A stretch of DNA of 64,000 nucleotides, from positions 29,856 through 93,855 of the forward strand of contig NZ_AZDV01000027.1 in assembly GCF_001434835.1 (NCBI RefSeq), written 5' to 3'. This stretch comes from Levilactobacillus acidifarinae DSM 19394 = JCM 15949. GTDB lineage: Bacteria; Bacillota; Bacilli; Lactobacillales; Lactobacillaceae. Shown here in pieces: positions 52,241 through 60,633 of the stretch (within the stretch, counting starts at the first letter, position 1; the number at the start of each line of letters is the position of its first letter). Made by a program: the position numbers and the translations under genes. The notes under the pieces are model-generated. The model had not been told where the DNA came from and did no database searches. It was given only the letters and a program-made list of their open reading frames with translations.

Positions 52241-53254
52241 CTATCGTTTCCAAACTGATTGGCGTCGAATTAAAATTGGATCAATAATAATTTTCTTTAC
52301 AATTTTTTGCTTAGTTTGAATCATTTTCAATAACAATTCACTAGCATCCGTCGCCATTTTTTCCGTATCCTGATCAATTGTGGTTAATGGAACTTCCAGA
52401 ATTTCAGTATATGGTGTGTTATCAAATCCAATCATTGACAAACGTTTAAAAATTGGAATCTGATGTTCCTTAGCCCACTTAATTACCCCAAAAAGCATTA
52501 AATCGTTTGAACTTACAATTGCAGTAATCTGTCGATTCTTCAAAATATCGGGAGCTAAGCGATATCCGCTCTCCATGCTGTAATCTCCCCTAAAAACTAA
52601 GTTTTGATTTAACGTGATTTGATTTTTCTTAAGAACATTTTCATACCCTTCATACCGTTCAAGAGCATTTACGAAGTTATTTTCTCCCCGAATAAACGCA
52701 ATTTGTCTATGACCATAATTAATAAGCTCTTGGGTAGCCATCTCAGCCCCCTTTACGTTATCAAAATTGACATAGCTAACCTTACGAGTGGTATAAGCGT
52801 TCAATAAGACTAACGGTTTAGCCAGATTTTGTAGCAGTTTTGTGACCTCTGTTTGATTCTCCGAAAAAATTTCGTTCGACGGAACCAATAAAACCCCGTC
52901 TACGCCGCGAGAGATTAAATTCTGCAAAGCCGATTTTTCATTTTTATAAGAATTATCGCTATCCACTAAGAGTGTTCCATACCCCTTCGTGTTCAAGAAA
53001 GTTGTAATTTCACGTACAATTCGAGCAAAAAACGGATTAGTAATATCCGGAACAATCAAAGCAACGTTATAACTGACATTCTTACTTAATGAAACTGCTG
53101 CCGAATTTGGTCGATAATTCATTTGCTTAGCAATTCTTTTGATTTCTGCCTTCTTACTTTCAGAAACTCGCGTGTCTTTGTCATTCAACACTAAAGAAAC
53201 TGCCGTCAATGATACCTTGGCCTCTTTGGCAATATCTTTCATTGAATATGCCAT
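52241..53254 (-). CDS. LacI-family transcriptional regulator
   Basis: The 337-residue product has the N-terminal helix-turn-helix (MKDIAKEAKVSLTAVSLVLND), the hinge (MNYRPNSAAVSLSK) and the periplasmic-binding-protein-like effector domain (NVALIVPDITNPFF, GVDGVLLVPSN, AIVSSNDLMLFGV, IGFDNTPY). The ATG at 53254 follows GGAGG by nine bases. The frame extends 45 bases further upstream without signals. It is probably the local regulator of the downstream hydrolase-transporter operon, given the two palindromes between them. The effector is likely a sugar or related small molecule. Base composition is distinctly AT-rich compared with the flanks. Confidence 0.93.
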   Translation of the reverse strand: MAYSMKDIAKEAKVSLTAVSLVLNDKDTRVSESKKAEIKRIAKQMNYRPNSAAVSLSKNVSYNVALIVPDITNPFFARIVREITTFLNTKGYGTLLVDSDNSYKNEKSALQNLISRGVDGVLLVPSNEIFSENQTEVTKLLQNLAKPLVLLNAYTTRKVSYVNFDNVKGAEMATQELINYGHRQIAFIRGENNFVNALERYEGYENVLKKNQITLNQNLVFRGDYSMESGYRLAPDILKNRQITAIVSSNDLMLFGVIKWAKEHQIPIFKRLSMIGFDNTPYTEILEVPLTTIDQDTEKMATDASELLLKMIQTKQKIVKKIIIDPILIRRQSVWKR

Positions 53255-53354
53255 GTGCAACCGCCTCCATTCCTGTTTTATTGGCTTAATTATAGGCATT
53301 TTTCGGGTCGATACTCAATTAAATTAGTAGTATTTTGCCATAAACGGGAAATCT

Positions 53355-53392
53355 AAAAAGCCCCTGAACCAATTTCAGTTCAAGAGCCCTTC
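53355..53392 (-). terminator. Terminator of the MFS transporter gene
   Basis: GGGCTCTTGAAC / GTTCAGGGGCTT with G-U pairs, followed by a T-run on the minus strand. Confidence 0.75.
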
Positions 53393-53405
53393 ATAAAAAT
53401 AATTT

Positions 53406-54578
53406 CTAATTCTGTTTAATCCGTCGCCGCTGAATCTGCCGGTTGTGCAGCATTACCGCGCCTAACGAGATCAGCATCAAAATGGTGACCGACCAGAAAA
53501 GCATCTGATAACTGCTGTATTCGATCAACAATCCCCCGTACAAGGGTCCAATGGCCCGACCGAAAGAAATCGCCATGTTATAAATCCCCTGGAATTTCCC
53601 TTTGTCGTTATCCCCGGCCAGGCTATCGATCCACGCCGGCATTCCCGGGAACCCGGTCATTTCCCCCAACGTTAGGATTACCATCGTGACCACGAACATG
53701 GTGTAGGTTCGATCGAAGACCAACAACAGAAATGACAGGATAAAGACCAACGTCCCCGCGAAAATCTGGTGACTCATTTTAAAGTTAGCCCCAATCCGGT
53801 TCGCCAATGGTTGGCCGAAGACGATCATCAACCCGTTTAACGTCCACAGCAGACTGTACTTTTCAAACGAAATTCCCAGGTTGACCATGTGGACCGAAAT
53901 GACACTTTCCCACAAGGTATAACTCAGGTACAGGCAGAACACCATCGCCGCAATTAGCCAAATCAGCTTGATGTGCGCAGGCTTGACGGGCCCCTGTTCG
54001 CGCGTATGCGCCGACTTGGTCAGTTGCACGTTGAAGTCGGCCAGCAGAATTACCAATAACACTAAGTAGAAAAGACTTGCCACGATAAAGACCAGCACCA
54101 CCCCGTGATCCATCAGGTACCCCACCGTGAGGGTCCCAATCACGACCCCCAGGTTCATCCCGATATAGAGGTAGTTGAAGACTTTGCGGCTAGCAATACT
54201 CTTCACGTTAGCCGCAAACGAATTGACCACGGTCATCACGATCCCGTCGCCTAGGCCGATAAAGAGTAATAAGATGCCAAAGACCGGCCAGCCATGAAAG
54301 AAGATCAACGTGACCATCGGGATAAACGAACACATCGTCCCAATCAAGGCCGACTTGAACGGTGACCAGTGGTCGAACAACCAGCCCCCCAGCCAGTTGC
54401 CTAAAATCATACACAACGACATCCCCAATAGGGCGATGCCGGCTAACGTCAAACTTTGATGCAATTGATTATGCATATACACCGTGGTCAACGGCCACAT
54501 ACAGGCCGCCGCGGCGTTTAACAGTAAGGTCGCAGCCAGGATCCCCAACAAACTGACTTCTTGCTTGGTTTTCCACAT
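53406..54578 (-). CDS. MFS transporter, DHA1-like
   Basis: The 390-residue, 12-helix major facilitator shows the GNWLGGWLFDHWSPFKSALIG motif A (about residues 60-80) and the helix-4/5 segment LLLFIGLGDGIVMTVVNSF. Motif GEMTGFPGMPAWIDSLA marks the second half, and a basic tail (RQIQRRRIKQN) ends the protein. It is probably a drug or metabolite exporter. The ATG is preceded by GAGGG. It is monocistronic, with its own terminator, and divergent from the metal operon. No specific substrate can be inferred. Confidence 0.87.
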   Translation of the reverse strand: MWKTKQEVSLLGILAATLLLNAAAACMWPLTTVYMHNQLHQSLTLAGIALLGMSLCMILGNWLGGWLFDHWSPFKSALIGTMCSFIPMVTLIFFHGWPVFGILLLFIGLGDGIVMTVVNSFAANVKSIASRKVFNYLYIGMNLGVVIGTLTVGYLMDHGVVLVFIVASLFYLVLLVILLADFNVQLTKSAHTREQGPVKPAHIKLIWLIAAMVFCLYLSYTLWESVISVHMVNLGISFEKYSLLWTLNGLMIVFGQPLANRIGANFKMSHQIFAGTLVFILSFLLLVFDRTYTMFVVTMVILTLGEMTGFPGMPAWIDSLAGDNDKGKFQGIYNMAISFGRAIGPLYGGLLIEYSSYQMLFWSVTILMLISLGAVMLHNRQIQRRRIKQN

Positions 54579-54843
54579 TTATATTTCCCTCGCTTATTCT
54601 TTGATTCCATGGCTCATTGTCGCATATCTCGCGCTAAACTAAAACACCTAACCCCAACAATCCCCCCGACCCCCTGATTAGCTTAGCGGGAATATTAATG
54701 CGGGTGCATACCCGGTCGCACCCCGTTTCGGAAAACTCATCGATCAGGTTACAGAGAACTGCATGTTTATTGGAAACCATTCATTTATTAATTTTCTGCA
54801 TAAAATTTAGAACACCGAAAATTTTTAAACTTTTTGAGGCTAA
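54579..54843. other. Intergenic region between the MFS gene and the metal operon
   Basis: About 265 bases with no gene seen. The right end is AT-rich and leads into the FNR-like box. Confidence 0.4.
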
Positions 54844-54860
54844 CTTGATTTGAGTCAAGT
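54843..54860. promoter_or_regulatory. FNR/Flp-type box upstream of the HMA-dps operon
   Basis: AACTTGAT-TTGA-GTCAAGTT: matches TTGAT-N4-ATCAA with one mismatch. It is centred 29.5 bases before the -10 TATACT (54881-54886), that is, about -41.5 from the expected start. Confidence 0.65.
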
Positions 54861-54918
54861 TTTCTTCGATGCCCTGCCCGTATACTAGGTTTTGTTATCA
54901 AGACAGGAGGAATTCAAT

Positions 54919-55146
54919 ATGAATAAAGTAACCATGAAATTAGGCGATCTGACGTGCCCATCTTGCATGACCAAGATCGAAGGCGCCCTGAACCACCAAA
55001 CCGGCGTCCAAAACGTCAAAGTCCTGTTTAACGCCAGCAAGATCAAAGCCGAATTTGACGACAGTCAAACCTCCGCCGATGACCTGGCCAACGTGGTCAC
55101 CGACCTTGGCTACGAAGTGAAGAGTTCTAAAGTTAAAGCCCTCTAA
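54919..55146 (+). CDS. HMA-type heavy-metal chaperone (CopZ-like)
   Basis: A 75-residue heavy-metal-associated domain that carries a soft metal ion to a P1B ATPase. The metal loop reads LTCPSCMTKIEGAL (Cys12 and Cys15; counts approximate), in place of the GMTCxxC of typical CopZ, so the metal may not be copper. The start at 54919 follows AGGAGG; the frame opens 27 bases earlier without a Shine-Dalgarno. Dps follows 19 bases on, and the P1B ATPase (828 bases downstream of this gene) itself lacks an N-terminal HMA domain. That fits a separate donor protein. Confidence 0.85.
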   Translation: MNKVTMKLGDLTCPSCMTKIEGALNHQTGVQNVKVLFNASKIKAEFDDSQTSADDLANVVTDLGYEVKSSKVKAL

Positions 55147-55165
55147 TTTAGAAAGGAAGTTTCCC

Positions 55166-55717
55166 ATGACCACATCGATTGAAGACCGTTACGCTGCCGA
55201 ACAAGCCCAAACCGACCACGACCACCACGTCCCAACGGCCGGCGCCATGACCAACCACATCCTGGCCAACCTGCACATCTCCATCGTGAAGTTCCACCAA
55301 GTTCAGTGGTCGATTAAGGGCCCGTTAGCCCTGAGTGTCCGTACGTTACTGAACACCTACATCGCCACTTACCGTCAACAATTCGACGCGTTAGGTGAAC
55401 TGCTCTTGGACGAAGGCGAAATCGTCTCGACCACCACCCAAGAGTTTCACGACTACAACATGTTAAACGAAAGTGGCGCCAAGAAGTACCTCAGTGCCGA
55501 AGACCAAGTCAGTGAGCTGGTCCACGACGCCGACACCCACAACCTCTTCATCGACCGAGCCATCAAGTTAGCTGAAAACGAAGAACGGCCAGCATTAGCC
55601 GCTTTCCTGATCAGCCTACGGGGAACCAACAACCACATCATCCGCGAACTGCAAGCCGTCTTGGGCAACGATGCTCGCGACGGGCTGGACGAAGAAGACG
55701 ATGATGACGAAGATTAA
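55166..55717 (+). CDS. dps: Dps-family ferritin-like protein
   Basis: An iron-storage and oxidative-protection miniferritin. The 183-residue product shows the Dps four-helix pattern: FHQVQWSIKGP (His44 ligand) and FDALGELLLDEGE (Asp74 and Glu78 ligands). The usual second His in helix B is not seen. The N-terminus is His/Asp-rich (TDHDHHVP) and the C-terminus is a run of acidic residues. AAAGGAAG lies six bases before the ATG. It follows the HMA gene in the same FNR-boxed operon. The acidic and His tails are unusual and may bind metal. Confidence 0.88.
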   Translation: MTTSIEDRYAAEQAQTDHDHHVPTAGAMTNHILANLHISIVKFHQVQWSIKGPLALSVRTLLNTYIATYRQQFDALGELLLDEGEIVSTTTQEFHDYNMLNESGAKKYLSAEDQVSELVHDADTHNLFIDRAIKLAENEERPALAAFLISLRGTNNHIIRELQAVLGNDARDGLDEEDDDDED

Positions 55718-55753
55718 CGCCTTCAAGGCCGAGACTGCGAGCTGGGCCTAGTC

Positions 55754-55797
55754 AAAAAAACGTCCCAATTTCCGCAATGGAAGTTGGGACGTTTTTT
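55754..55797. terminator. Terminator of the HMA-dps operon
   Basis: AAAAAACGTCCCAA..TTCC / GGAA.TTGGGACGTTTTTT, a strong hairpin flanked by A7 and T6. Confidence 0.92.
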
Positions 55798-55866
55798 GAT
55801 TGTTAGCTGCTGACTTAATGATGAATGTTTTTCTTCGTTAACAGAAACTCACAACTTTTCTTGCTT

Positions 55867-55884
55867 ACTTGATTTACATCAAGT
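55867..55884. promoter_or_regulatory. FNR/Flp-type box upstream of the P1B ATPase
   Basis: ACTTGAT-TTAC-ATCAAGT is a perfect match to TTGAT-N4-ATCAA. It is centred 29.5 bases before the -10 CATAAT (55905-55910), the same geometry as the box at 54843. Confidence 0.75.
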
Positions 55885-55973
55885 TAAAGGGATTATTTCC
55901 CGCGCATAATGAACTCATCAATTAAGGAAATCGCTAATTTACTCAATCCCCACGTTAGAAAGGAACGATTGAC

Positions 55974-57875
55974 ATGACAGTTCAACGTTATATTTATCAG
56001 CACACCACCCCAATCACCTTCTGGTCGGCCGGCCTCATCATTCTCGGGTTTCTTAACACCTGGTTCGTCCACCTCAGCGCCGTGACCGCTACCGCCTGGA
56101 TCATTGCATCCGTGATTGCCGCGGCCCCCATCGTCTTACGGGCCATCAGCGCGTTAAAGGCCAAGGTCTTCAGTATCGAACTTTTGGTCAGCATCGCCGT
56201 TATCGGCGCGTTTGCCATCGGCGAGTTCGAGGAATCCGCCATCGTGACCTTCCTCTTTCTCTTCGGATCCTACCTGGAACAAAAGACCCTGGCCAAGACC
56301 CGGGGCGCTATCAAGTCGCTGACCGACATGGCCCCGACCACCGCCACCCTGTTGGCCGCTAACGGCACCACCAGCGAAGTCGACGTCGACGATCTCGACG
56401 AAGGCGACGTGGTCATCGTCAAGGCCGGGGGGCAAGTTCCCGTTGACGGAACGGTCACCAGCGGGTCCGGTTACGTCAACGAGGCCTCCATTACCGGTGA
56501 GTCGCGCCCAATTAATAAGCAAACCGGCGACACCGTGTTCTCCGGGGCCATCGTCGAAAGTGGCACGGTCCAGATTACCGCCACCCAGGTCGGTGACGAG
56601 ACCACCTTCGCTAAGATCATCGAACTGGTCGAAGAAGCACAAGACACCAAGTCGCCCGCCGAAAAGTTTATCGACAAATTTGCGCAATACTACACGCCCG
56701 CCGTTCTAGTCATTGCCATTCTGGTCTTTCTCTTCTCCCGTGATCTGCGGTTAGCTATCACGGTGTTGGTCCTAGGTTGCCCCGGAGCTCTGGTCATCGG
56801 GGCCCCCGTCTCCAACGTTGCCGGCATCGGGAACGGTGCCAAGCACGGCATTCTGATCAAGGGGGGCGACGTGGTCGACAGCCTGGCTAAAGTCGACACG
56901 CTAGTCTTCGATAAGACCGGGACCTTAACTACCGGTAAAATGACCGTCACAGCCACCCAAAGCTACACCACCGACCGTGCCTTATTAGCCGGGGTCGCCC
57001 AAGTCGAACAGACCTCCGACCACCCGTTGGCCCAGGCCATCGTCCAACACCTCAACGCCCACCTGACCGAATCCACCGCCGACATGACCACCGAAACTGT
57101 CAAGGGTCGCGGGATGATTGGGACCTGGCAGGGTGCGCCCCTCTACGTCGGCAACGCCAAGTTACTGACCGAAAACGACATTTCGTTGACCGCTGCCCAA
57201 TTAAAAGACCTGCACACCATGCAAGACGACGGTCAATCCACGGTCTTAGTGGGTTACCAGGGGCAACTGGTCTACATCTTAGGGGTTGCCGACCAGATTC
57301 GTCCAGAAGTTCCGGCCGCTCTGGCCGCCTTGAAACGCCAAGGCATCAAGCATCTGGTCATGTTGACCGGGGATAACCAAGCCACCGCCGATGCCGTGGC
57401 CGCCTCGTTAGCCATCGACGAAGTTCACGCCGACCTCTTGCCGGCCGACAAAGTGACCTTCGTTAAGAAATTTCAAGACCAAGGCCGTCACGTGGCCTTC
57501 GTGGGCGACGGGATCAACGACAGCCCCTCGTTAGCCACTGCCAACATTGGGATTGCCATGGGTGGCGGGACCGACGTGGCCATCGAAACCGCCGACGTGG
57601 TGCTGATGCAGTCCAGCTTCACCGCCTTAAATCACGCGGTGGGGTTAGCCCGGAAGACGTCCGCCAACACCAAGCAAAACATCACCATCGCCATTCTGAC
57701 CGTGGTCTTCCTGTTAATTGGTTTAGTCTACGGCTACATCTACATGGCCAGTGGGATGTTCGTCCACGAAGCGTCCATCCTGGTCGTAATCTTCAACGCT
57801 ATGCGGCTGATTGGCTACCATCCCCGGGTTGCCAAGCAACACCCCGCAGCGTCACACCAACTTGCCACGAATTAA
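55974..57875 (+). CDS. P1B-type metal-transporting ATPase with a Cys-Pro-Gly motif
   Basis: A heavy-metal efflux or uptake pump of 633 residues. P-type hallmarks are seen: TGES near 174, DKTGT with the phosphorylated Asp313, and GDGINDSP near 514. The HP motif of P1B enzymes is present as SDHPLAQA near 347. The metal-site motif in the sixth helix is GC269-P-G-ALVIGAP instead of CPC, CPH or SPC. There is no N-terminal HMA domain. The ATG follows GAAAGGAAC. The same-geometry FNR box links it to the HMA-dps operon just upstream. It could move Zn, Cd, Cu or Fe; the sequence does not decide. Confidence 0.9.
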   Translation: MTVQRYIYQHTTPITFWSAGLIILGFLNTWFVHLSAVTATAWIIASVIAAAPIVLRAISALKAKVFSIELLVSIAVIGAFAIGEFEESAIVTFLFLFGSYLEQKTLAKTRGAIKSLTDMAPTTATLLAANGTTSEVDVDDLDEGDVVIVKAGGQVPVDGTVTSGSGYVNEASITGESRPINKQTGDTVFSGAIVESGTVQITATQVGDETTFAKIIELVEEAQDTKSPAEKFIDKFAQYYTPAVLVIAILVFLFSRDLRLAITVLVLGCPGALVIGAPVSNVAGIGNGAKHGILIKGGDVVDSLAKVDTLVFDKTGTLTTGKMTVTATQSYTTDRALLAGVAQVEQTSDHPLAQAIVQHLNAHLTESTADMTTETVKGRGMIGTWQGAPLYVGNAKLLTENDISLTAAQLKDLHTMQDDGQSTVLVGYQGQLVYILGVADQIRPEVPAALAALKRQGIKHLVMLTGDNQATADAVAASLAIDEVHADLLPADKVTFVKKFQDQGRHVAFVGDGINDSPSLATANIGIAMGGGTDVAIETADVVLMQSSFTALNHAVGLARKTSANTKQNITIAILTVVFLLIGLVYGYIYMASGMFVHEASILVVIFNAMRLIGYHPRVAKQHPAASHQLATN

Positions 57876-57887
57876 GTTTCCACTCGC

Positions 57888-57932
57888 AAAAGAGGTCATC
57901 CGTTCTATTTTCAGAACGGATGACCTCTTTTT
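57888..57932. terminator. Terminator of the P1B ATPase gene
   Basis: AAAAGAGGTCATCCGTTCT / AGAACGGATGACCTCTTTT perfect arms, then T-run. Confidence 0.93.
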
Positions 57933-57975
57933 TAAACGGCGTTAGCTCCCCCGAATAAATCACACCATTGGTTGC

Positions 57976-58473
57976 CTAGTTATCGTAGACGAAGCCCGGA
58001 TAACGTTTAGCCGCCAGTTTTTTAGCCACGGCCTTACTGCGGTAATAGTGGGTACTGCCCCAGACGCCCGCCCCACCAGCGATGGTCAGAACCTGGTGTT
58101 TCCCAAACTTATGTAGGTTATAGTAATCCCCAGCCCCGGCGGATTGTTGCCAACCGTATACCCAGAGCCAATGGTAACCGTGGATCTTTTTGGTTTTTTC
58201 GGCCGTCCAATACTTAGCCGTTTTTAGGGCCTTTTTACCGACGTAAACCCGATGCTTTTTATACTTGCGTAAGTTCTTATTGGTCATGTGCACCTTGTAG
58301 AACTTCTTCTTTCCGTACCCAAAATTCGTGTACGTGTACCATTTCCCGAGCATCCCCTTGGGTAACCGACTATACGAATACCCAATACGCCCAGCCTGGA
58401 CGGTCGTACTTAACGCGCCCGTCGCCAATAAAAACATGGCTATTACCAAGATTAACTTGATTCCCCGCTTCAT
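57976..58473 (-). CDS. Small basic secreted protein
   Basis: I do not recognise the family. The 165-residue product has a Sec signal peptide (MKRGIKLILVIAMFLLATGALSTTVQA, probable cleavage after VQA). It is rich in Lys, Tyr and Gly (KKFYKVHMTNK, YYRSKAVAKKLAAKR), which gives a high pI. There is no LPxTG or membrane anchor. Lys/Tyr-rich repeats of this kind occur in LAB surface proteins that attach to the wall by charge. AAAGGGG precedes the ATG. It is monocistronic and lies downstream of the NEAT cluster's terminator. Confidence 0.8.
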   Translation of the reverse strand: MKRGIKLILVIAMFLLATGALSTTVQAGRIGYSYSRLPKGMLGKWYTYTNFGYGKKKFYKVHMTNKNLRKYKKHRVYVGKKALKTAKYWTAEKTKKIHGYHWLWVYGWQQSAGAGDYYNLHKFGKHQVLTIAGGAGVWGSTHYYRSKAVAKKLAAKRYPGFVYDN

Positions 58474-58596
58474 TTGCTAAAATCCCCTTTCCATTTTAGG
58501 GCCATTAGATTTGTCCCGAGTAACGTCACACCCTACCGAAACCTTTAAGCCCAAACATCATCATATCACAACTGCTTTTCCTCCATCATGACCAAC

Positions 58597-58631
58597 CAAA
58601 AAGGCGTCGAGAAATACTTTCTCAACGCCTA
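58597..58631 (-). terminator. Terminator of the NEAT operon
   Basis: Minus strand AGGCGTTGAGAAA-gta-TTTCTCGACGCCT followed by TTTTT. Confidence 0.92.
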
Positions 58632-58643
58632 AGCTCATCACAA

Positions 58644-59443
58644 TTAATGTCGCCGAGCAAACCAACTCACGCCACTAACCAGGACGATGACGCCCACGAT
58701 ACCGCCACCCAAAAGCCACTTGGTTCCGGCTCCCGCTGAAGCCCCCTGGTCTTTGAGCTCTTGGTGCGTCTGGTCGGTGGTTGGGGCCGTCGATGTCGAA
58801 CTAGTTGCGGCGGCTGCCGCTTCCGTTGACGAAGTCGTCGCCGGGTGATGCTGGGTCGGCGCTTGCGCCGAACTGGCCGCTGACGCTGCTGAGGACTCAC
58901 TACTGCTGGCTGACGCTATGGTAGCAGTAGTGCTAGCCCTTTTTTTGCCGGACGCGACTGACTAGCCGCTTGGGCCGTAACCGCCCGGATGTGGGCCTTT
59001 TTAGCCTTGAGTTTCGGTAACTGGGACGCCTTAAACTTAAAGGTAATGTCGTGTTTCGCCTGATAAACGTGCAACACGTTGATCGACAATTTAGCAGTGA
59101 TCTTCTTTTTCAGGTTCTTAGTGGTAAACGTGTAGTAAACGTTCGAGTTGCCCGCTTTATCGCGGACCTTCCGGACGTTTTGCGGCGTTCCCCCGTTAAC
59201 TTTAATCACCTGGACCGGATACTTCCCCAGCGTTTTCGCCGTCTTGAGGTGCATGGTCACGCGATACTGACTGTTCTTGACCGTTACCTGAGCCGGTCGC
59301 ACGAAATACTTACTGGCCATCGAAGTTTTCGACGTCCCATAGGTCAACGCCGAGTAAGACACCGACTTAGCCTGAGCCGTAGTCGTTAACCCTAGCGTAC
59401 TCAACGCCAGGACGGCGACCATTAAAAACCATGCTTTACGCAT
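58644..59443 (-). CDS. NEAT-domain surface protein, frame interrupted at an A7 tract
   Basis: A single NEAT domain (about residues 25-140 of the first frame). A helix-1 motif, TSMASKYFVRPAQVTV, and the haem-ligand strand, LHVYQAKHDITF, are present; Tyr is retained and the second Tyr is His. The signal peptide is MRKAWFLMVAVLALSTLGLTTTAQA. The first frame stops at 58916 after a Ser/Lys tail (product ~175 residues, start at 59443 after GGGGGAA). The -1 frame continues with a Ser/Ala/Thr-rich spacer and ends in a hydrophobic C-terminal anchor (TKWLLGGGIVGVIVLVSGVSWFARRH), stop at 58644. The join is GCA-AAA-AAA-GGG (A7). An A8 tract or a -1 shift gives a continuous ~267-residue anchored protein. 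Translationally coupled to the upstream gene. Confidence 0.8.
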
Positions 59444-59444
59444 C

Positions 59445-60605
59445 TTAATTCCCCCGTTTCCAGAATAAGCCACCACTGATGAGACCAATGATTCCTAATA
59501 CCATAGCGCCGGTTGCTCGCTGATCGTTAGTTTGGGGCAGCCGTTGCCCGGTAGCCGTGTGATGAGCCACCGCAGTTTCTGTCCCGGTCGGCGTTCCCGT
59601 GGCGGCTTGGGTCCCGGTAGTCGCGCTACCCCGGTGGCTAAATTTAAATTGGACCGTAAACGTCTGCTTGATGCCCACAGTCGGCACCACCACGTGCACC
59701 GTGCCCTTGATTTGATGCTTCAAAGTGGCCAACGTGGGGACGTCAAAGGTGTACGACACCGTGTAATAGTTGCCACTGGTCCCATAGACCACGTTTTGCG
59801 CTGGTTCACCGTTAGTGGTCACGGGTCTAAACCCGCTTTGGGTCATCCCCGCGTTCTTGGCGTACTTGACCGCCAGTTGGACCTGATAGTGGTCGCCCAC
59901 CCGGTGGATCACGGCCGTGTGCGTGTAAAATTTATTGGCCGCCGAGACCGACTGACCGTTGGCCTGGAGGACCCGGTAAGTCCACCCTTGTGTCGTAGCC
60001 GGCGTGGACTTAACTGTTGGCGTAGCCCTTTGATGCGTCTTGACCTTTGCTACGGCCCGACTATTTTTAGTGGCCGTCGTCGGTTTGGGCGTGGTTGTCG
60101 CTGCTTTATCGGTGGCCGTCGTCGAACTCGACTGGGCCGCCTTAGTCTTGGTGGACGTAACGGCCGCCGTGGCCGCCTGATCCCAGACGAATTGGAACCA
60201 CGCCTGGGTGGTCATTTTGCCCATTCCCGGCACCGTCACGTCGAAGGTCACGGGTAACGTGGCTTGGGCTTGTGGCACCGTAAACGTCAACTTTCCCGCG
60301 GTCAACGTCGCTGGTTGCTGGTCGACCGTAACGCGTTGTAATAATTTCTGGGCGTCGGGCTTAACCGGTAACGTTATCTGGTACTGCCCCTGCTTTACCG
60401 TGACCGTGGCTTGGTTGCCAAAATACTGTGCGGCCGTCGATGGTGTGGTCGTAGCTTGACCCGCGTGGTCTTGAACCACCGTCGTTGGAACGGTGTAGGT
60501 CCCCGCCGTCAAAGTGGTGGTCTGCGCGTGGGCGGTCATCCCACTCAGGCCAATTAACCCCAGCAGGCTCACCGCGAGACAGACCCACCCTCTTTTATTC
60601 AACAT
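59445..60605 (-). CDS. Cell-wall protein with two NEAT-like domains and an LPxTG-type anchor
   Basis: A sortase-anchored surface protein of 386 residues, with signal peptide MLNKRGWVCLAVSLLGLIGLSGMTAHA. NEAT-like domain 1 covers about 28-145 (PSTAAQYFGNQATVTV; TFDVTVPGMGKM), followed by a Ser/Thr/Lys spacer. NEAT-like domain 2 covers about 205-325 (SAANKFYTHTAV; VVVPTVGIKQTF). The C-terminus has LPQTN, a hydrophobic helix and KRGN. The Tyr ligand expected in the YxxxY strand is absent in both domains, so haem binding is doubtful. The ATG at 60605 follows GGGGGG. The upstream NEAT-like gene ends 28 bases before. Confidence 0.82.
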   Translation of the reverse strand: MLNKRGWVCLAVSLLGLIGLSGMTAHAQTTTLTAGTYTVPTTVVQDHAGQATTTPSTAAQYFGNQATVTVKQGQYQITLPVKPDAQKLLQRVTVDQQPATLTAGKLTFTVPQAQATLPVTFDVTVPGMGKMTTQAWFQFVWDQAATAAVTSTKTKAAQSSSTTATDKAATTTPKPTTATKNSRAVAKVKTHQRATPTVKSTPATTQGWTYRVLQANGQSVSAANKFYTHTAVIHRVGDHYQVQLAVKYAKNAGMTQSGFRPVTTNGEPAQNVVYGTSGNYYTVSYTFDVPTLATLKHQIKGTVHVVVPTVGIKQTFTVQFKFSHRGSATTGTQAATGTPTGTETAVAHHTATGQRLPQTNDQRATGAMVLGIIGLISGGLFWKRGN

Positions 60606-60633
60606 ATGTTTATTCCCCCCAAATTCTTAAAGC

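Noticed and set aside
58667-58900. Independent 77-codon gene beside the split NEAT protein
   Set aside because: It is a shadow frame. The real frame here is the -1 continuation of the NEAT gene to 58644.
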